Below are positions 12,110-22,978 of a stretch of DNA of 64,000 nucleotides, one piece after another (the stretch's first letter is position 1; every line of letters begins with the position of its first letter). This stretch comes from Tipula vernalis. Taxonomy: Eukaryota > Arthropoda > Insecta > Diptera > Tipulidae. The translations under genes were made by a program, and so were the position numbers. The stretch covers positions 135,759,241-135,823,240 of the forward strand of contig OY282559.1 in the NCBI GenBank assembly GCA_958295665.1. Reading direction: 5' to 3'. The notes below the pieces were generated by a model, which made no database searches, was not told the DNA's origin, and saw nothing but the letters and a program-made list of their open reading frames with translations.

Positions 12110-13420
12110 ATAAAATCTTATATCACAACGTCATGTATGATTATCGAATTCCGACATGACATTTCGAATTTTAACATCTAAAATTCAAAATCTGACATGA
12201 ATTATCGAATTCTGGCATCACAAAGTCAAACGCTGAAGAGATTTATCGAATTTTGACAAAAGATATTGAATTCTTTGTTAAATCTTCTCAAGACTTAAGA
12301 ATTTTATATATCATCCCAAAATTCAAGATGTATCAAAATTCAATAAATTGTGTTGAATTCTGGGATGATACATATATCCAATTCTGATGTGATCTTGAGT
12401 TTTGAGATGATAAATATCGAATTCTGAAGTCATGAGATGATATATCAAATTCTGAAAAGACCTTTTGAATTATGATAAGACATCGAATTTTCGAATTCGA
12501 ATTCGATTTTTAACTGAATATGTTGATTAGGGAAAAAATTATAATATCGATGTGATATATAAAATTTGACTTGTGGAATCGAATTCTTACGTCATATATA
12601 GAATTCTAAAACCAAAAATTGAAATTCTGATATAACATCTCGAATTCTGAGACAACACATCGAATTTTGAGATAATATACGGAATTTTGAAAGCTTCATG
12701 AGAGATTTATCAAATTGTGACAAGACTTTTCGAATTCTGGAATGACATTGAATTTAGATTAAAATAACTCAAATTCTGGCTCTACAAATCGGAATCTGTC
12801 ATTATTAATCTAATTTTCGCATAATATATACAATTTTGACAATAAACTATTTTAAACTTCAAATTCTGACTTCAAACATATCGAATTTAAGCAGCATTAA
12901 CTCTAATTTTGACAGGACAAATCGAATTCTGGCTTGACATATTGAATTCTAAAATTATTTATTGAGTTTTGGCGTATATCAATAATTATTGGTGTTATAT
13001 TAATTCTCACAACATAAATTCAAATTCGGACACGGCATATCGAATTCTGTATTGATATCATAATGTTTATGGAATTTGGACATCTGATATTGAAATTCTG
13101 ACATGACGTATCGAATTCTAGCATGATATATCAATTCTGACATCATAAATCCTGCCATTCATAATGGCATAATATTTCGAATATGTGATATGTCGATTTC
13201 TAGCATGATATATCGAATTCTGGCATAATATATAGAATTCTGACATCACAAATACAAATTCTAGTATTGCATATCTAATTCTGACTAAAGTATGGAATTG
13301 GCATGATAACTCGAATTATGGCATCAAAAATTCAAATTCTGAAATGGCATATCGAATTTTGACATAACCAATCGAATTCTGATATGATACACAGTGTGAT
13401 CTAAAAATAACCGAGCTTTT
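12110..13420. repeat. GAATTC-rich minisatellite, period about 18-24 bp
   Basis: The motif 'tatcgaattctgacatgata' and variants ('catatcgaattttgacataac', 'atatagaattctgacatcac') recur dozens of times in the same orientation with small insertions and deletions. Units are diverged. The core GAATTC is palindromic and gives an unusual density of this hexamer. No coding sequence lies inside. Confidence 0.8.
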
Positions 13421-13677
13421 ATGTCGATAAATTGTTAATTTGTGTATGTCGATTTCTGGCATAATTTATGGAATGGTGGTAGCTTGCTTACATTCACTTT
13501 GGGTTGATATAACTAGTAGTTAATTTCTGTTGGTTTTGCAGACACAGCCGCTGATGGATATATCAACTTAATTTTTACATTAAACGTTCAGCCAAAAAAT
13601 CCAAAACAAAACCATTGATTTGGACGTTACGCCGGTGAGGGTGTTCCCTTATACGAAGGTATGACGAGTTGTTAACC

Positions 13678-13830
13678 AATTTTTTATATATGCTGGTTTG
13701 AGGAATGAGTTTGGTAGAGTTTACGGTTGAGTTGTGGGTTAAACTGGGTTCCGTTTGCGAGTTGAGTTAGGAATGAGTTGCAGTTTAGTTGGGGTTGGAT
13801 TAGAGTTTAGTGAGCAGTCGAGCAATCTAT
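13678..13830. repeat. GAGTTG-type minisatellite
   Basis: After 'ccaattttttatatatgctgg' the sequence becomes a run of G/T-rich short units (gagtttggtagagtttacggttgagttgtgggtt...). The same block with the same leader recurs at 42857-43110, in the same orientation, followed at both sites by 'ggcaatctacata' or 'gagcaatctatata' and then the ~105-bp satellite. It is therefore part of a dispersed compound repeat. Confidence 0.7.
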
Positions 13831-13929
13831 ATACAGGAAAAACGTCACTACAACGCAAATCGATGGGACCAAAAAAGTTGCCCGTTGTAATGAGGTGTCC
13901 GTTAAACTGAGGATTTGTGATTTTATTTA

Positions 13930-14465
13930 TAAAAATTTTTATTGGAGTTCTATGTCTTATCCGATTTTGCTGAAATCCAGCATTTCCAATGGAAATGGGA
14001 TTTTCAAATGATTTTTAGATGTAGTTCTGGAATATGGCCAAGTAGTATCGAACTTGAATATTCCTTCTTAATTGATTAAGTTGAAATTTGACTTGTGCGT
14101 TGGAAATGGTTTTCTAAAATGATTTTTGAGGACGGAACTTGGCTAATCTTTAACGGATTATGATGAAATTTGACATGTGCGATCGAAATGGGATTCTTAA
14201 CTAATTTTTGGATAAAAGTTCCGGAATATTGTCAAGTATGATGGAGCTTACCTATTCCTTAACGGATTCTGATGAAATTTGACATGTGCGATGGAAATGG
14301 GGTTCTAAAATGAGTTTTAGATAAAGTTGTTGCCATATTCCATAACTTCATCTGAAAATCATTTTAGAATTCCATTTCCAACATACATGTCAAATTTTAT
14401 TTAGTTATGTTTTTGGCCATATTCCAGAATTTTATCCACATATCATTTAAAAGCCCATTACAATC
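13930..14465. repeat. ~105-bp satellite with an inverted segment
   Basis: Units read 'gatgaaatttgacatgtgcg', 'tggaaatgggattctaaaat', 'gatttttggataaagttctg', 'gaatatggccaagtatgatg', 'gagcttgcctattcc'. About four forward units end near 14325. From about 14331 the sequence is the reverse complement of the same unit ('ccatattccataacttcatc', 'aaaatcattttagaattcca'). The forward/reverse junction is repeated at 36340-36440. The family also occurs at 30775-30866 and 43310-43945. Confidence 0.75.
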
Positions 14466-14750
14466 ATGGATGGCGAGTTGCCTAATGATTAAATTTTGCC
14501 AATGATAATTTGATGAATTTTTTCTATTCCATCAACATTTGTCTCATAAAGAGGACTCCAAACTTGCGAACAATATTCCAATATACTTCTAGTGGTCGGT
14601 AAACTCCGAACATGTTCTAAAAATAAAACTCAACATCTTCCTTTATCGATTTAGCACACACTGACTCATTTTGAATGTAAAATCTGACCTGACTATTAAA
14701 AATTACCCCCTAAATCAAAGATTTCTTAAAATCTATCCAGTTTTAATTTC
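14465..14750 (-). pseudogene. Reverse transcriptase C-terminal remnant (non-LTR)
   Basis: Read on the minus strand across frameshifts, the piece carries the thumb-type motif 'LEYCSQVWSPLYETNVD' preceded by a degraded 'SVCAKSIKEDVEF' stretch. These match the region downstream of the YADD box in many insect CR1/Jockey-like transcriptases. A homologous scrap lies at 36480-36690, so both belong to the duplicated compound repeat. It has no intact frame. Confidence 0.5.
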
Positions 14751-14949
14751 AAGGGTATTTTCCCAAGCTGATTGCTGTATATCGTTTACAAATTTTTGAA
14801 CATTTCTGTCCAATTGATCTTCGGTCTTTAATGGAACCATTAAGTTAATCTGTTCTTCTAGCCATAGTCTAAAGCATTCCCAATTAGTGTGATTATTTAC
14901 TAGGAATTGGTTTCTTTTTTTCTGAATGATTTGTTCGTATTTTGTTTAG

Positions 14950-16200
14950 ATCAGTTGACCAGTAGGTTGGTTTTTCAGTTGAGGGAGCTTTACAACTGCT
15001 TTTCCTGATAGTTTTAAGGAATTCTTTACCCTTAGTCATTGTTGATCTGGAGAACCAGTAGACATTTTTTCAATTAAAATCTCTTCCAAGTACAAATCGT
15101 TTTCCTAATTTACTGAGGAACTCGAGATAATCTTTTTGTTTCATTGAATGCTTCGGTGGGCAGTAAATCCTAGCAATAAAATGGAACTATTTTTAGTTTT
15201 GAAAATAACTCTTCATAGTAATGAATACTATTTCTAATTATAACAGCACTACCTCCTTTAGCAGTGTTTCCAGGGTGAATACTAGTGTGAAATATTTGAT
15301 AATTTTTAAATTTCATGATTGATTGTCTAGTGAAGTGTAATTCAGTGATGAGACATACCTCGATTTTTTCGGTGTCCAGAACCACTTGCAATTCTTGTTG
15401 ATGTTGCATCAGTCCATTTCCATTTCAGCATAAGATTTTAAGATCATTGGCAATTTTTCTGTTCAGAGATGGCTAAATTAGTGCTGGAGTCTAGTTTCGG
15501 TAATCGGTTATCAAACGTATTTAGTCTGCTTAAAATTAATTTAAATGTTTGACTTATACAGTTTTTGCTGGATTTTCGTTGCTAATCGTTACTTGAGCAA
15601 AAGTAATTTTACCCAATTGTCCATGAGTAGCTCAATTGGTCCCGGCACTCTACGATTTAATTCGGGTTGGTTCATCTTAACTTCTTGCTTTCTGAATAAA
15701 CTTGGATTTTTAGCAATCACATTCTTATTTTTGATGTTTTGCAGTTCAATAGCAAGTCTGTATCCTCTGTAGTTAGCCGGATGGTTTTCTCCACAGTGAA
15801 CGCATTTGACATATTTGGGTTCCCTGTTGCAATAATTTTGTGTATGTCCAAAGTTACATTGTGGTATACGCTTAGATCTTCTTAGAGGCTTAACAACCTT
15901 GCACCCCAAAATGTACTTAATTTGATAAATTTTTTCGATATCTTCATCAGTACCGAAGGTCAACATAAACATGTTGAAAGGTATTTTGCCTTTCCGTTTT
16001 AGCTTAATTGACGCTTCAGTTGCATTAAATCCTTTTGGATTGGTTCACACGTAGAGTGTAGTTTTTTAACCATGCCCCTTATTGGTCTGGTTTATTTGTG
16101 CTCAAATGTGCTCTAAGCACGGTTTTCCCCGTTTAACGTTTTTGTTATTTTTCTGTAAGTTTCACCATCTTCCAAGTTTATTTTGATGGTGTTACCATTC
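14950..16200 (-). pseudogene. Jockey-type retrotransposon remnant (Gag knuckles and endonuclease), copy A
   Basis: On the minus strand, 15972-15589 encodes the end of a Gag protein: a PRE_C2HC-like start (FNMFMLTFGTDEDIEKIY) and two zinc-knuckle-like units (PQCNFGHTQNYC; VKCVHCGENHPANY) whose first and last Cys have partly decayed. Further downstream, 15409-15170 encodes the endonuclease N-terminal part (MQHQQELQVVL, LITELHFT, GNTAKGGSAVIIRNSIHY). Order Gag then endonuclease fits one element on the minus strand, 5' truncated near 16200 where satellite replaces the Gag N-terminus. Several stops and frameshifts make it dead. Copy B of the same family at 37510-39900 is longer. Confidence 0.7.
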
Positions 16201-17045
16201 ATCATTCATCAAATTTCGTATAAATTACATAGAGATGCAACACGCTTGTTCTAAGCCACTTGTCGTCTAGATTCTTGAAACTTGTTACGCCTTTTCGTTA
16301 GAGAGGTCTTCAACTAACCATACAAATATGGGGTAATCTGGGTAAGATTTTTTGACCAGATTGAGAATTTCTTTAAAATTAAACTTCATATGAAGTTTCA
16401 AATAGGGACGCAACACATCTGCGCTTATCGTCTAGATATTTGGAAATTGTTATATTTCTTGGTTAGAACTTATCTTCCACTACCCATAAAAATATATCTA
16501 GCCATTTAGATACGATCTTTGGGATTGATTGATAATTTTTTTTATTTTAAATCAAATTTCCTATAAACTTACCTAAGGAAATTTTAAGTCTTTTTGTTAG
16601 AGATGATTTCCGACTACCCCTAAAATTATGTGGTAACTTGGGTACGACCTTTGGGCCAGATTGACAGATTTTTTAAAATAAAATATCTTATGGACTGACA
16701 TATATGGACGGGAGACATCTGCCCTAAGTCACTTATCGTCCAGATTTTTGGAAGATGTTGGTTTTTTTGGCTAGAGAAATCCCTCAAAAATCTATGAAAT
16801 TATGTGATTACTTCGGTATGATCTTTTAGCCAGATTGAACATTTTTTTAATTGCAAATCTCGTATAAGTTAAATAGAGGGACGCCACACCTTGTCATAGG
16901 TGACTTATCGTCTAGATTTTTGGAAGTTGTTATATTTTTTCGTTAGAAGCGATCTTTAACTAATGAAAATAGTATGTGGCTAATTGGGTACGATCTTTGG
17001 GCCAGATTGACAAATTTACTTATGTAGGGATGCCGTACAGCCGTT
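16200..17045. repeat. ~160-bp satellite, about five units
   Basis: The box 'cttatcgtctagatttttgg' recurs near 16260, 16425, 16735 and 16905. It is followed each time by 'gaagttgttatattttttcg', 'ttagagacgatctccaacta' and 'gggtacgatctttgggccag'-like text. Units differ by substitutions and small gaps. This satellite is absent from the matching position in copy B (39420-40200). Confidence 0.7.
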
Positions 17046-17388
17046 CTAAGTAATTTTATTTTATACTGACTTGAAATTCCTAATTTTTTTACTTTAATAC
17101 CGACCCGTAACTCTCTTTTAATTTTTTTTATTTCCCTAACATCAAAATTTCAAAGCAGTTTGCTGAAAACTTTTCAACTTTTTTATGAACCTGCTGCACC
17201 GCTCAGTGTACAGTGCGCAATCGTCTACGTATTTCAGTACAACCATGGCTTATTGCAAAATAATATTTTCAAGTAGAGAGTTTCCTAAATGGATAGGTTT
17301 GATAAGATAAAGTTAAACTAGAAATATTCCTTTACTGAACACTACAACAGTACAACATATTGTAAGTAATATGTTGAACCTATAACAG

Positions 17389-17397
17389 AGAATGGGC
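17389..17397. repeat. Target-site duplication, left copy (agaatgggc)
   Basis: Nine bases directly outside the left terminal inverted repeat are identical to 30634-30642 outside the right one. Nine-base duplications are typical of the Mutator/Foldback superfamily. Confidence 0.92.
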
Positions 17398-17863
17398 ATG
17401 TATGTGAAGATAGCCCGAAAACCAGCCCGAAAAATATTTTTTCTATAAATTGGTTTGTGTCATAACTAAATACAATAAAAAAGCCTCTTATCCCGAAAAA
17501 TATTACAAATTAACCTCCAAATCATACTCTATCCCGAAAAATAAAATAAAAATATTTAAAATTAAAAAATACCATTTGGCAAAATTGCAGAACGTTAATT
17601 GTATCTTTGTACTAGTATGTACGAGTATACTGTTTAAATATACTATATTAGAAAGTATCGTAAATAAATTTTAGTACCTAGCTAAAATTTATCTTTTCTT
17701 TAGAGATTGAAAATGAATTATAATAAACTCAAAAACGCAATTTCTCAAAGAAAATGATGCTTAAGCTTATTAAAGTGTCTAAGTGGAACATCTAATGACA
17801 CAAAACACCCAAAACTAAGAAATAGCATTAGTACGAACATATGTACAATGAAAAGTTCACCAC
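17398..17863 (+). repeat. Left unique terminal inverted repeat (466 bp)
   Basis: It mirrors 30168-30633. One substitution was spotted (C at 17573 versus A at 30458 on the plus strand); no length difference was found. Within the first 145 bp the word CCCGAAAA occurs four times (17414, 17426, 17492, 17533), a candidate binding motif. A 74-codon open frame at 17450-17674, also mirrored on the right, has no recognisable feature and is probably incidental. Confidence 0.9.
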
Positions 17864-20800
17864 AAAAAAACTCATTACATCAAATCATGAATCTTTGTTC
17901 ACAGAGATTGCACCCTATAATGACATATACAGTTCGATTGGCGGGACCATTCTTGAAATACAACCAAACACTTGTTGCCATACGATGGGGATTAGGCATA
18001 TTTCTGGGGCCAAATTCAATCAACTAACCATATTCACAAAAAACTCATTACATCAAATCATGAATCTCTGTTCACAGAGATTGCACCCTATAATGACATA
18101 TACAGTTCGATTGGTGGGACAATTCTTGACATACAACCAAACACTTGTTGCCATAGGATGGGGATTAGGCATATTTCTGGGGCCAGATTCAATCAACTAA
18201 CAATATTCAAAAAAAAAACTCATTACATCAAATCATGAATCTTTGTTCACAGAGATTGCACTCTATAATGACATATACAGTTCGATTGGCGGGACCATTC
18301 TTGATATACAACCAAACACTTGTTGCCATACGATGGGGATTAGGCATATTTCTGGGGCCAGATTCAATCAACTAACAATATTCACAAAAAAAACTCATTA
18401 CATCAAATCATGAATCTTTGTTCACAGAGATTGCACCCTATAATGCCATATACAGTTCGATTGGTGGGACAATTCTTGATATACAACCAAACACTTGTTG
18501 CCATACGATGGGGATTAGGCATATTTCTGGGGCCAAATTCAATCAACTAACCATATTCACAAAAAACTCATTACATTAAATCATGAATCTCTGTTCACAG
18601 AGATTGCACCCTATAATGACATATACAGTTCGATTGGTGGGCCAATTCTTGATATACAACCAAACACTTGTTGCCATACGATGGGGATTAGGCATATTTC
18701 TGGGGCCAAATTCAATCAACTAACCGTATTCACAAAAAAACTCATTACATCAAATCATGAATCTCTGTTCACAGAGATTGCACCCTATAATGACATATAC
18801 AGTTCGATTGGTGGGACAATTCTTGACATACAACCAAACACTTGTTGCCATACGATGGGGATTTGGCATATTTCTGGGGCACATTCAATCAACTAACCAT
18901 ATTCACAAAAAAAAACTCATTACATCAAATCATGAATCTTTGTTCACAGAGATTGCACCCTATAATGACATATACAGTTCGATTGGCGGGACCATTCTTG
19001 AAATACAACCAAACACTTGTTGCCATACGATGGGGATTAGGCATATTTCTGGGGCCAAATTCAATCAACTAACCATATTCACAAAAAACTCATTACATCA
19101 AATCATGAATCTCTGTTCACAGAGATTGCACCCTATAATGACATATACAGTTCGATTGGTGGGACAATTCTTGACATAAAACCAAACACTTGTTGCCATA
19201 CGATGGGGATTAGGCATATTTCTGGGGCCAGATTCAATCAACTAACCGTATTCACAAAAAAACTCATTACATCAAATCATAAATCTTTGTTCACAGAGAT
19301 TGCACCCTATAATGACATATACAGTTCGATTGGTGGGACAATTCTTGACATACAACCAAACACTTGTTGCCATATTATGGGGATTAGGCATATTTCTGGG
19401 GCCAAATTCAATCAAATAACCATATTCACAAAAAAAAACTCATTACATCAAATCATGAATCTTTGTTCACAGAGATTGCACCCTACAATGACATATACAG
19501 TTCGATTGCTGGGACAATTCTTGACATAAAACCAAACACTTGTTGCCATATGATGGGGATTAGGCATATTTCTGGGGCCAAATTCAATCAACTAACCGTA
19601 TTCACAAAAAAACTCATTACATCAAATCATGAATCTTTGTTCACAGAGATTGCACCCTATAATGACATATACAGTTCGATTGGTGGGACAATTCTTGATA
19701 AACAACCAAACACTTGTTGCCATATGATGGGGATTAGGCATATTTCTGGGGCCAAATTCAATCAACTAACAATATTCACAAAAAACTCATTACATCAAAT
19801 CATGAATCTTTGTTCACAGAGATTGCACCCTATAATGACATATACAGTTCGATTGGTGGAACAATTCTTGACATAAAACCAAACACTTGTTGCCATACGA
19901 TGGGGATTAGGCATATTTCTGGGGCCAGATTCAATCAACTAACAATATTCACAAAAAAAAACTCATTACATCAAATCATGAATCTTTGTTCACAGAGATT
20001 GCACCCTATAATGACATATACAGTTCGATTGGTGGGACAATTCTTGACATACAACCAAACACTTGTTGCCATACGATGGGGATTTGGCATATTTCTGGGG
20101 CACATTCAATCAACTAACCATATTCACAAAAAAAAACTCATTACATCAAATCATGAATCTTTGTTCACAGAGATTGCACCCTATAATGACATATACAGTT
20201 CGATTGGCGGGACCATTCTTGATATACAACCAAACACTTGTTGCCATATGATGGGGATTAGGCATATTTCTGGGGCCAAATTCAATCAACTAACCATATT
20301 CACAAAAAACTCATTACATCAAATCATGAATCTTTGTTCACAGAGATTGCACCCTATAATGACATATACAGTTCGATTGGCGGGACCATTCTTGATATAC
20401 AACCAAACACTTGTTGCCATACGATGGGGATTAGGCATATTTCTGGGGCCAGATTCAATCAACTAACAATATTCACAAAAAAAAACCCATTACATCAAAT
20501 CATGAATCTTTGTTCACGGAGATTGCACCCTATAATGACATATACAGTTCGATTGGTGGGACAATTCTTGACATACAACCAAACACTTGTTGCCATACGA
20601 TGGGGATTAGGCATATTTCTGGGGCCAAATTCAATCAACTAACCATATTCACAAAAAACTCATTACATCAAATCATGAATCTCTGTTCACAGAGATTGCA
20701 CCCTATACTGACATATACAGTTCGATTGGTGGGACAATTCTTGACATACAACCAAACACTTGTTGCCATACGATGGGGATTAGGCATATTTCTGGGGCAA

Positions 20801-22610
20801 ATTCAATCAACTAACAATATTCACAAAAAAAAACTCATTACATCAAATCATGAATCTTTGTTCACAGAGATTGCACCCTATAATGACATATACAGTTCGA
20901 TTGGTGGGACAATTCTTGTCATACAACCAAACACTTGTTGCCATACGATGGGGATTAGGCATATTTCTGGGGCCAAATTCAATCAACTAACAATATTCAC
21001 AAAAAAAAACTCATTAGATCAAATCATGAATCTTTGTTCACAGAGATTGCACCCTATAATGACATATACAGTTCGATTGGTGGGACAATTCTTGACATAA
21101 AACCAAACACTTGTTGCCATACGATGGGGATTAGGCATATTTCTGGGGCCAGATTCAATCAACTAACAATATTCACAAAAAAAACTCATTACATCAAATC
21201 ATGAATCTCTGTTCACAGAGATTGCACCCTATAATGACATATACAGTTCGATTGGTGGGACAATTCTTGACATACAACCAAACACTTGTTGTCATACGAT
21301 GGGGATTAGGCATATTTTTGGGGCCAGATTCAATCAACTAACAATATTCAAAAAAAAAACTCATTACATCAAATCATGAATCTTTGTTCACAGAGATTGC
21401 ACTCTATAATGACATATACAGTTCGATTGGCGGGACCATTCTTGATATACAACCAAACACTTGTTGCCATACGATGGGGATTAGGCATATTTCTGGGGCC
21501 AGATTCAATCAACTAACAATATTCACAAAAAAAACTCATTACATCAAATCATGAATCTTTGTTCACAGAGATTGCACCCTATAATGCCATATACAGTTCG
21601 ATTGGTGGGCCAATTCTTGATATACAACCAAACACTTGTTGCCATACGATGGGGATTAGGCATATTTCTGGGGCCAAATTCAATCAACTAACCGTATTCA
21701 CAAAAAAACTCATTACATCAAATCATGAATCTCTGTTCACAGAGATTGCACCCTATAATGACATATACAGTTCGATTGGTGGGACAATTCTTGACATACA
21801 ACCAAATACTTGTTGCCATACGATGGGGATTTGGCATATTTCTGGGGCACATTCAATCAACTAACCATATTCACAAAAAAAAACTCATTACATCAAATCA
21901 TGAATCTTTGTTCACAGAGATTGCACCCTATAATGACATATACAGTTCGATTGGTGGGACAATTCTTGACATACAACCAAACACTTGTTGCCATACGATG
22001 GGGATTAGGCATATTTCTGGGGCCAAATTCAATCAACTAACCATATTCACAAAAAACTCATTACATCAAATCATGAATCTCTGTTCACAGAGATTGCACC
22101 CTATAATGACATATACAGTTCGATTGGTGGGACAATTCTTGACATACAACCAAACACTTGTTGCCATACGATGGGGATTAGGCATATTTCTGGGGCAAAT
22201 TCAATCAACTAACAATATTCACAAAAAAAAACTCATTACATCAAATCATCAATCTTTGTTCACAGAGATTGCACCCTATAATGACATATACAGTTCGATT
22301 GGTGGGACAATTCTTGACATAAAACCAAACACTTGTTGCCATACGATGGGGATTAGGCATATTTCTGGGGCCAAATTCAATCAACTAACCATATTCACAA
22401 AAAACTCATTACATCAAATCATGAATCTCTGTTCACAGAGATTGCACCCTATAATGACATATACAGTTCGATTGTTGGGCCAATTCTTGATATACAACCA
22501 AACACTTGTTGCCATACGATGGGGATTAGGCATATTTCTGGGGCCAAATTCAATCAACTAACCATATTCACAAAAAAACTCATTACATCAAATCATGAAT
22601 CTCTGTCATG
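17864..22610 (+). repeat. Left tandem array, ~174-bp unit, about 27 copies
   Basis: The box 'cacagagattgcaccctata' recurs every 173-176 bp from about 17900 to 22436. Units are highly similar; variation is mainly in the length of the A run before 'ctcattacatc' and in a few diagnostic bases (ggcgggaccattc versus ggtgggacaattc; ggggccaaattc versus ggggcacattc). Each unit has a near-perfect dyad, AATCTCTGT-TC-ACAGAGATT, with a T variant (AATCTTTGT) in many units. Because the unit is close to 58 codons, chance open frames extend for several units (up to 278 codons at 21725-22561); these are not genes. Confidence 0.95.
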
Positions 22611-22978
22611 TCATTATAGGGTACAATCCATGCGAATAGGGATTGCATGCGATAGGGATTAGGCATACATCTAGTATTTTGGAAAACCTAATTTTCTTAA
22701 TTTGATGAAATTAATTGCTGGTATACAATTTATATTTATTTAATTCAGAATTTTGAAAAGAGAAAAATTAAACTTTTAATTATTGACAATAAGGTATTGT
22801 AAGAATTTAACAAAATTCTAGGTTATGGAAGCTCATATCTTATTAAGTCGCTTAATTTGCGCAGATAAAATGTTCATGAATTGTTTGATTGAAAAACTTA
22901 GTCATTTGCTTTGTGCTGTTATGACGATTATTATACACTCAAAATGGAAATGTAACTTTACCACAATAATAATTAGAT
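22611..22978. other. Left inner spacer between array and transposase gene 3' end
   Basis: At 22611-22634 a short piece of the array unit appears inverted (tcatgtcattatagggtac), then a forward piece resumes (gcgatagggattaggcatac). After that comes unique AT-rich sequence. It would contain the 3' UTR of the minus-strand gene; AATAAA-like words occur on either strand but I cannot choose a polyadenylation site. Confidence 0.5.

Noticed and set aside
17841..22561. Long overlapping open frames (up to 278 codons) in the left array, and similar ones on the minus strand at 26873-30190
   Set aside because: They are by-products of tandem repeats whose ~174-bp unit is close to 58 codons. The same peptides appear in shifted frames whenever the A-run length changes, and none has a conserved start or end.
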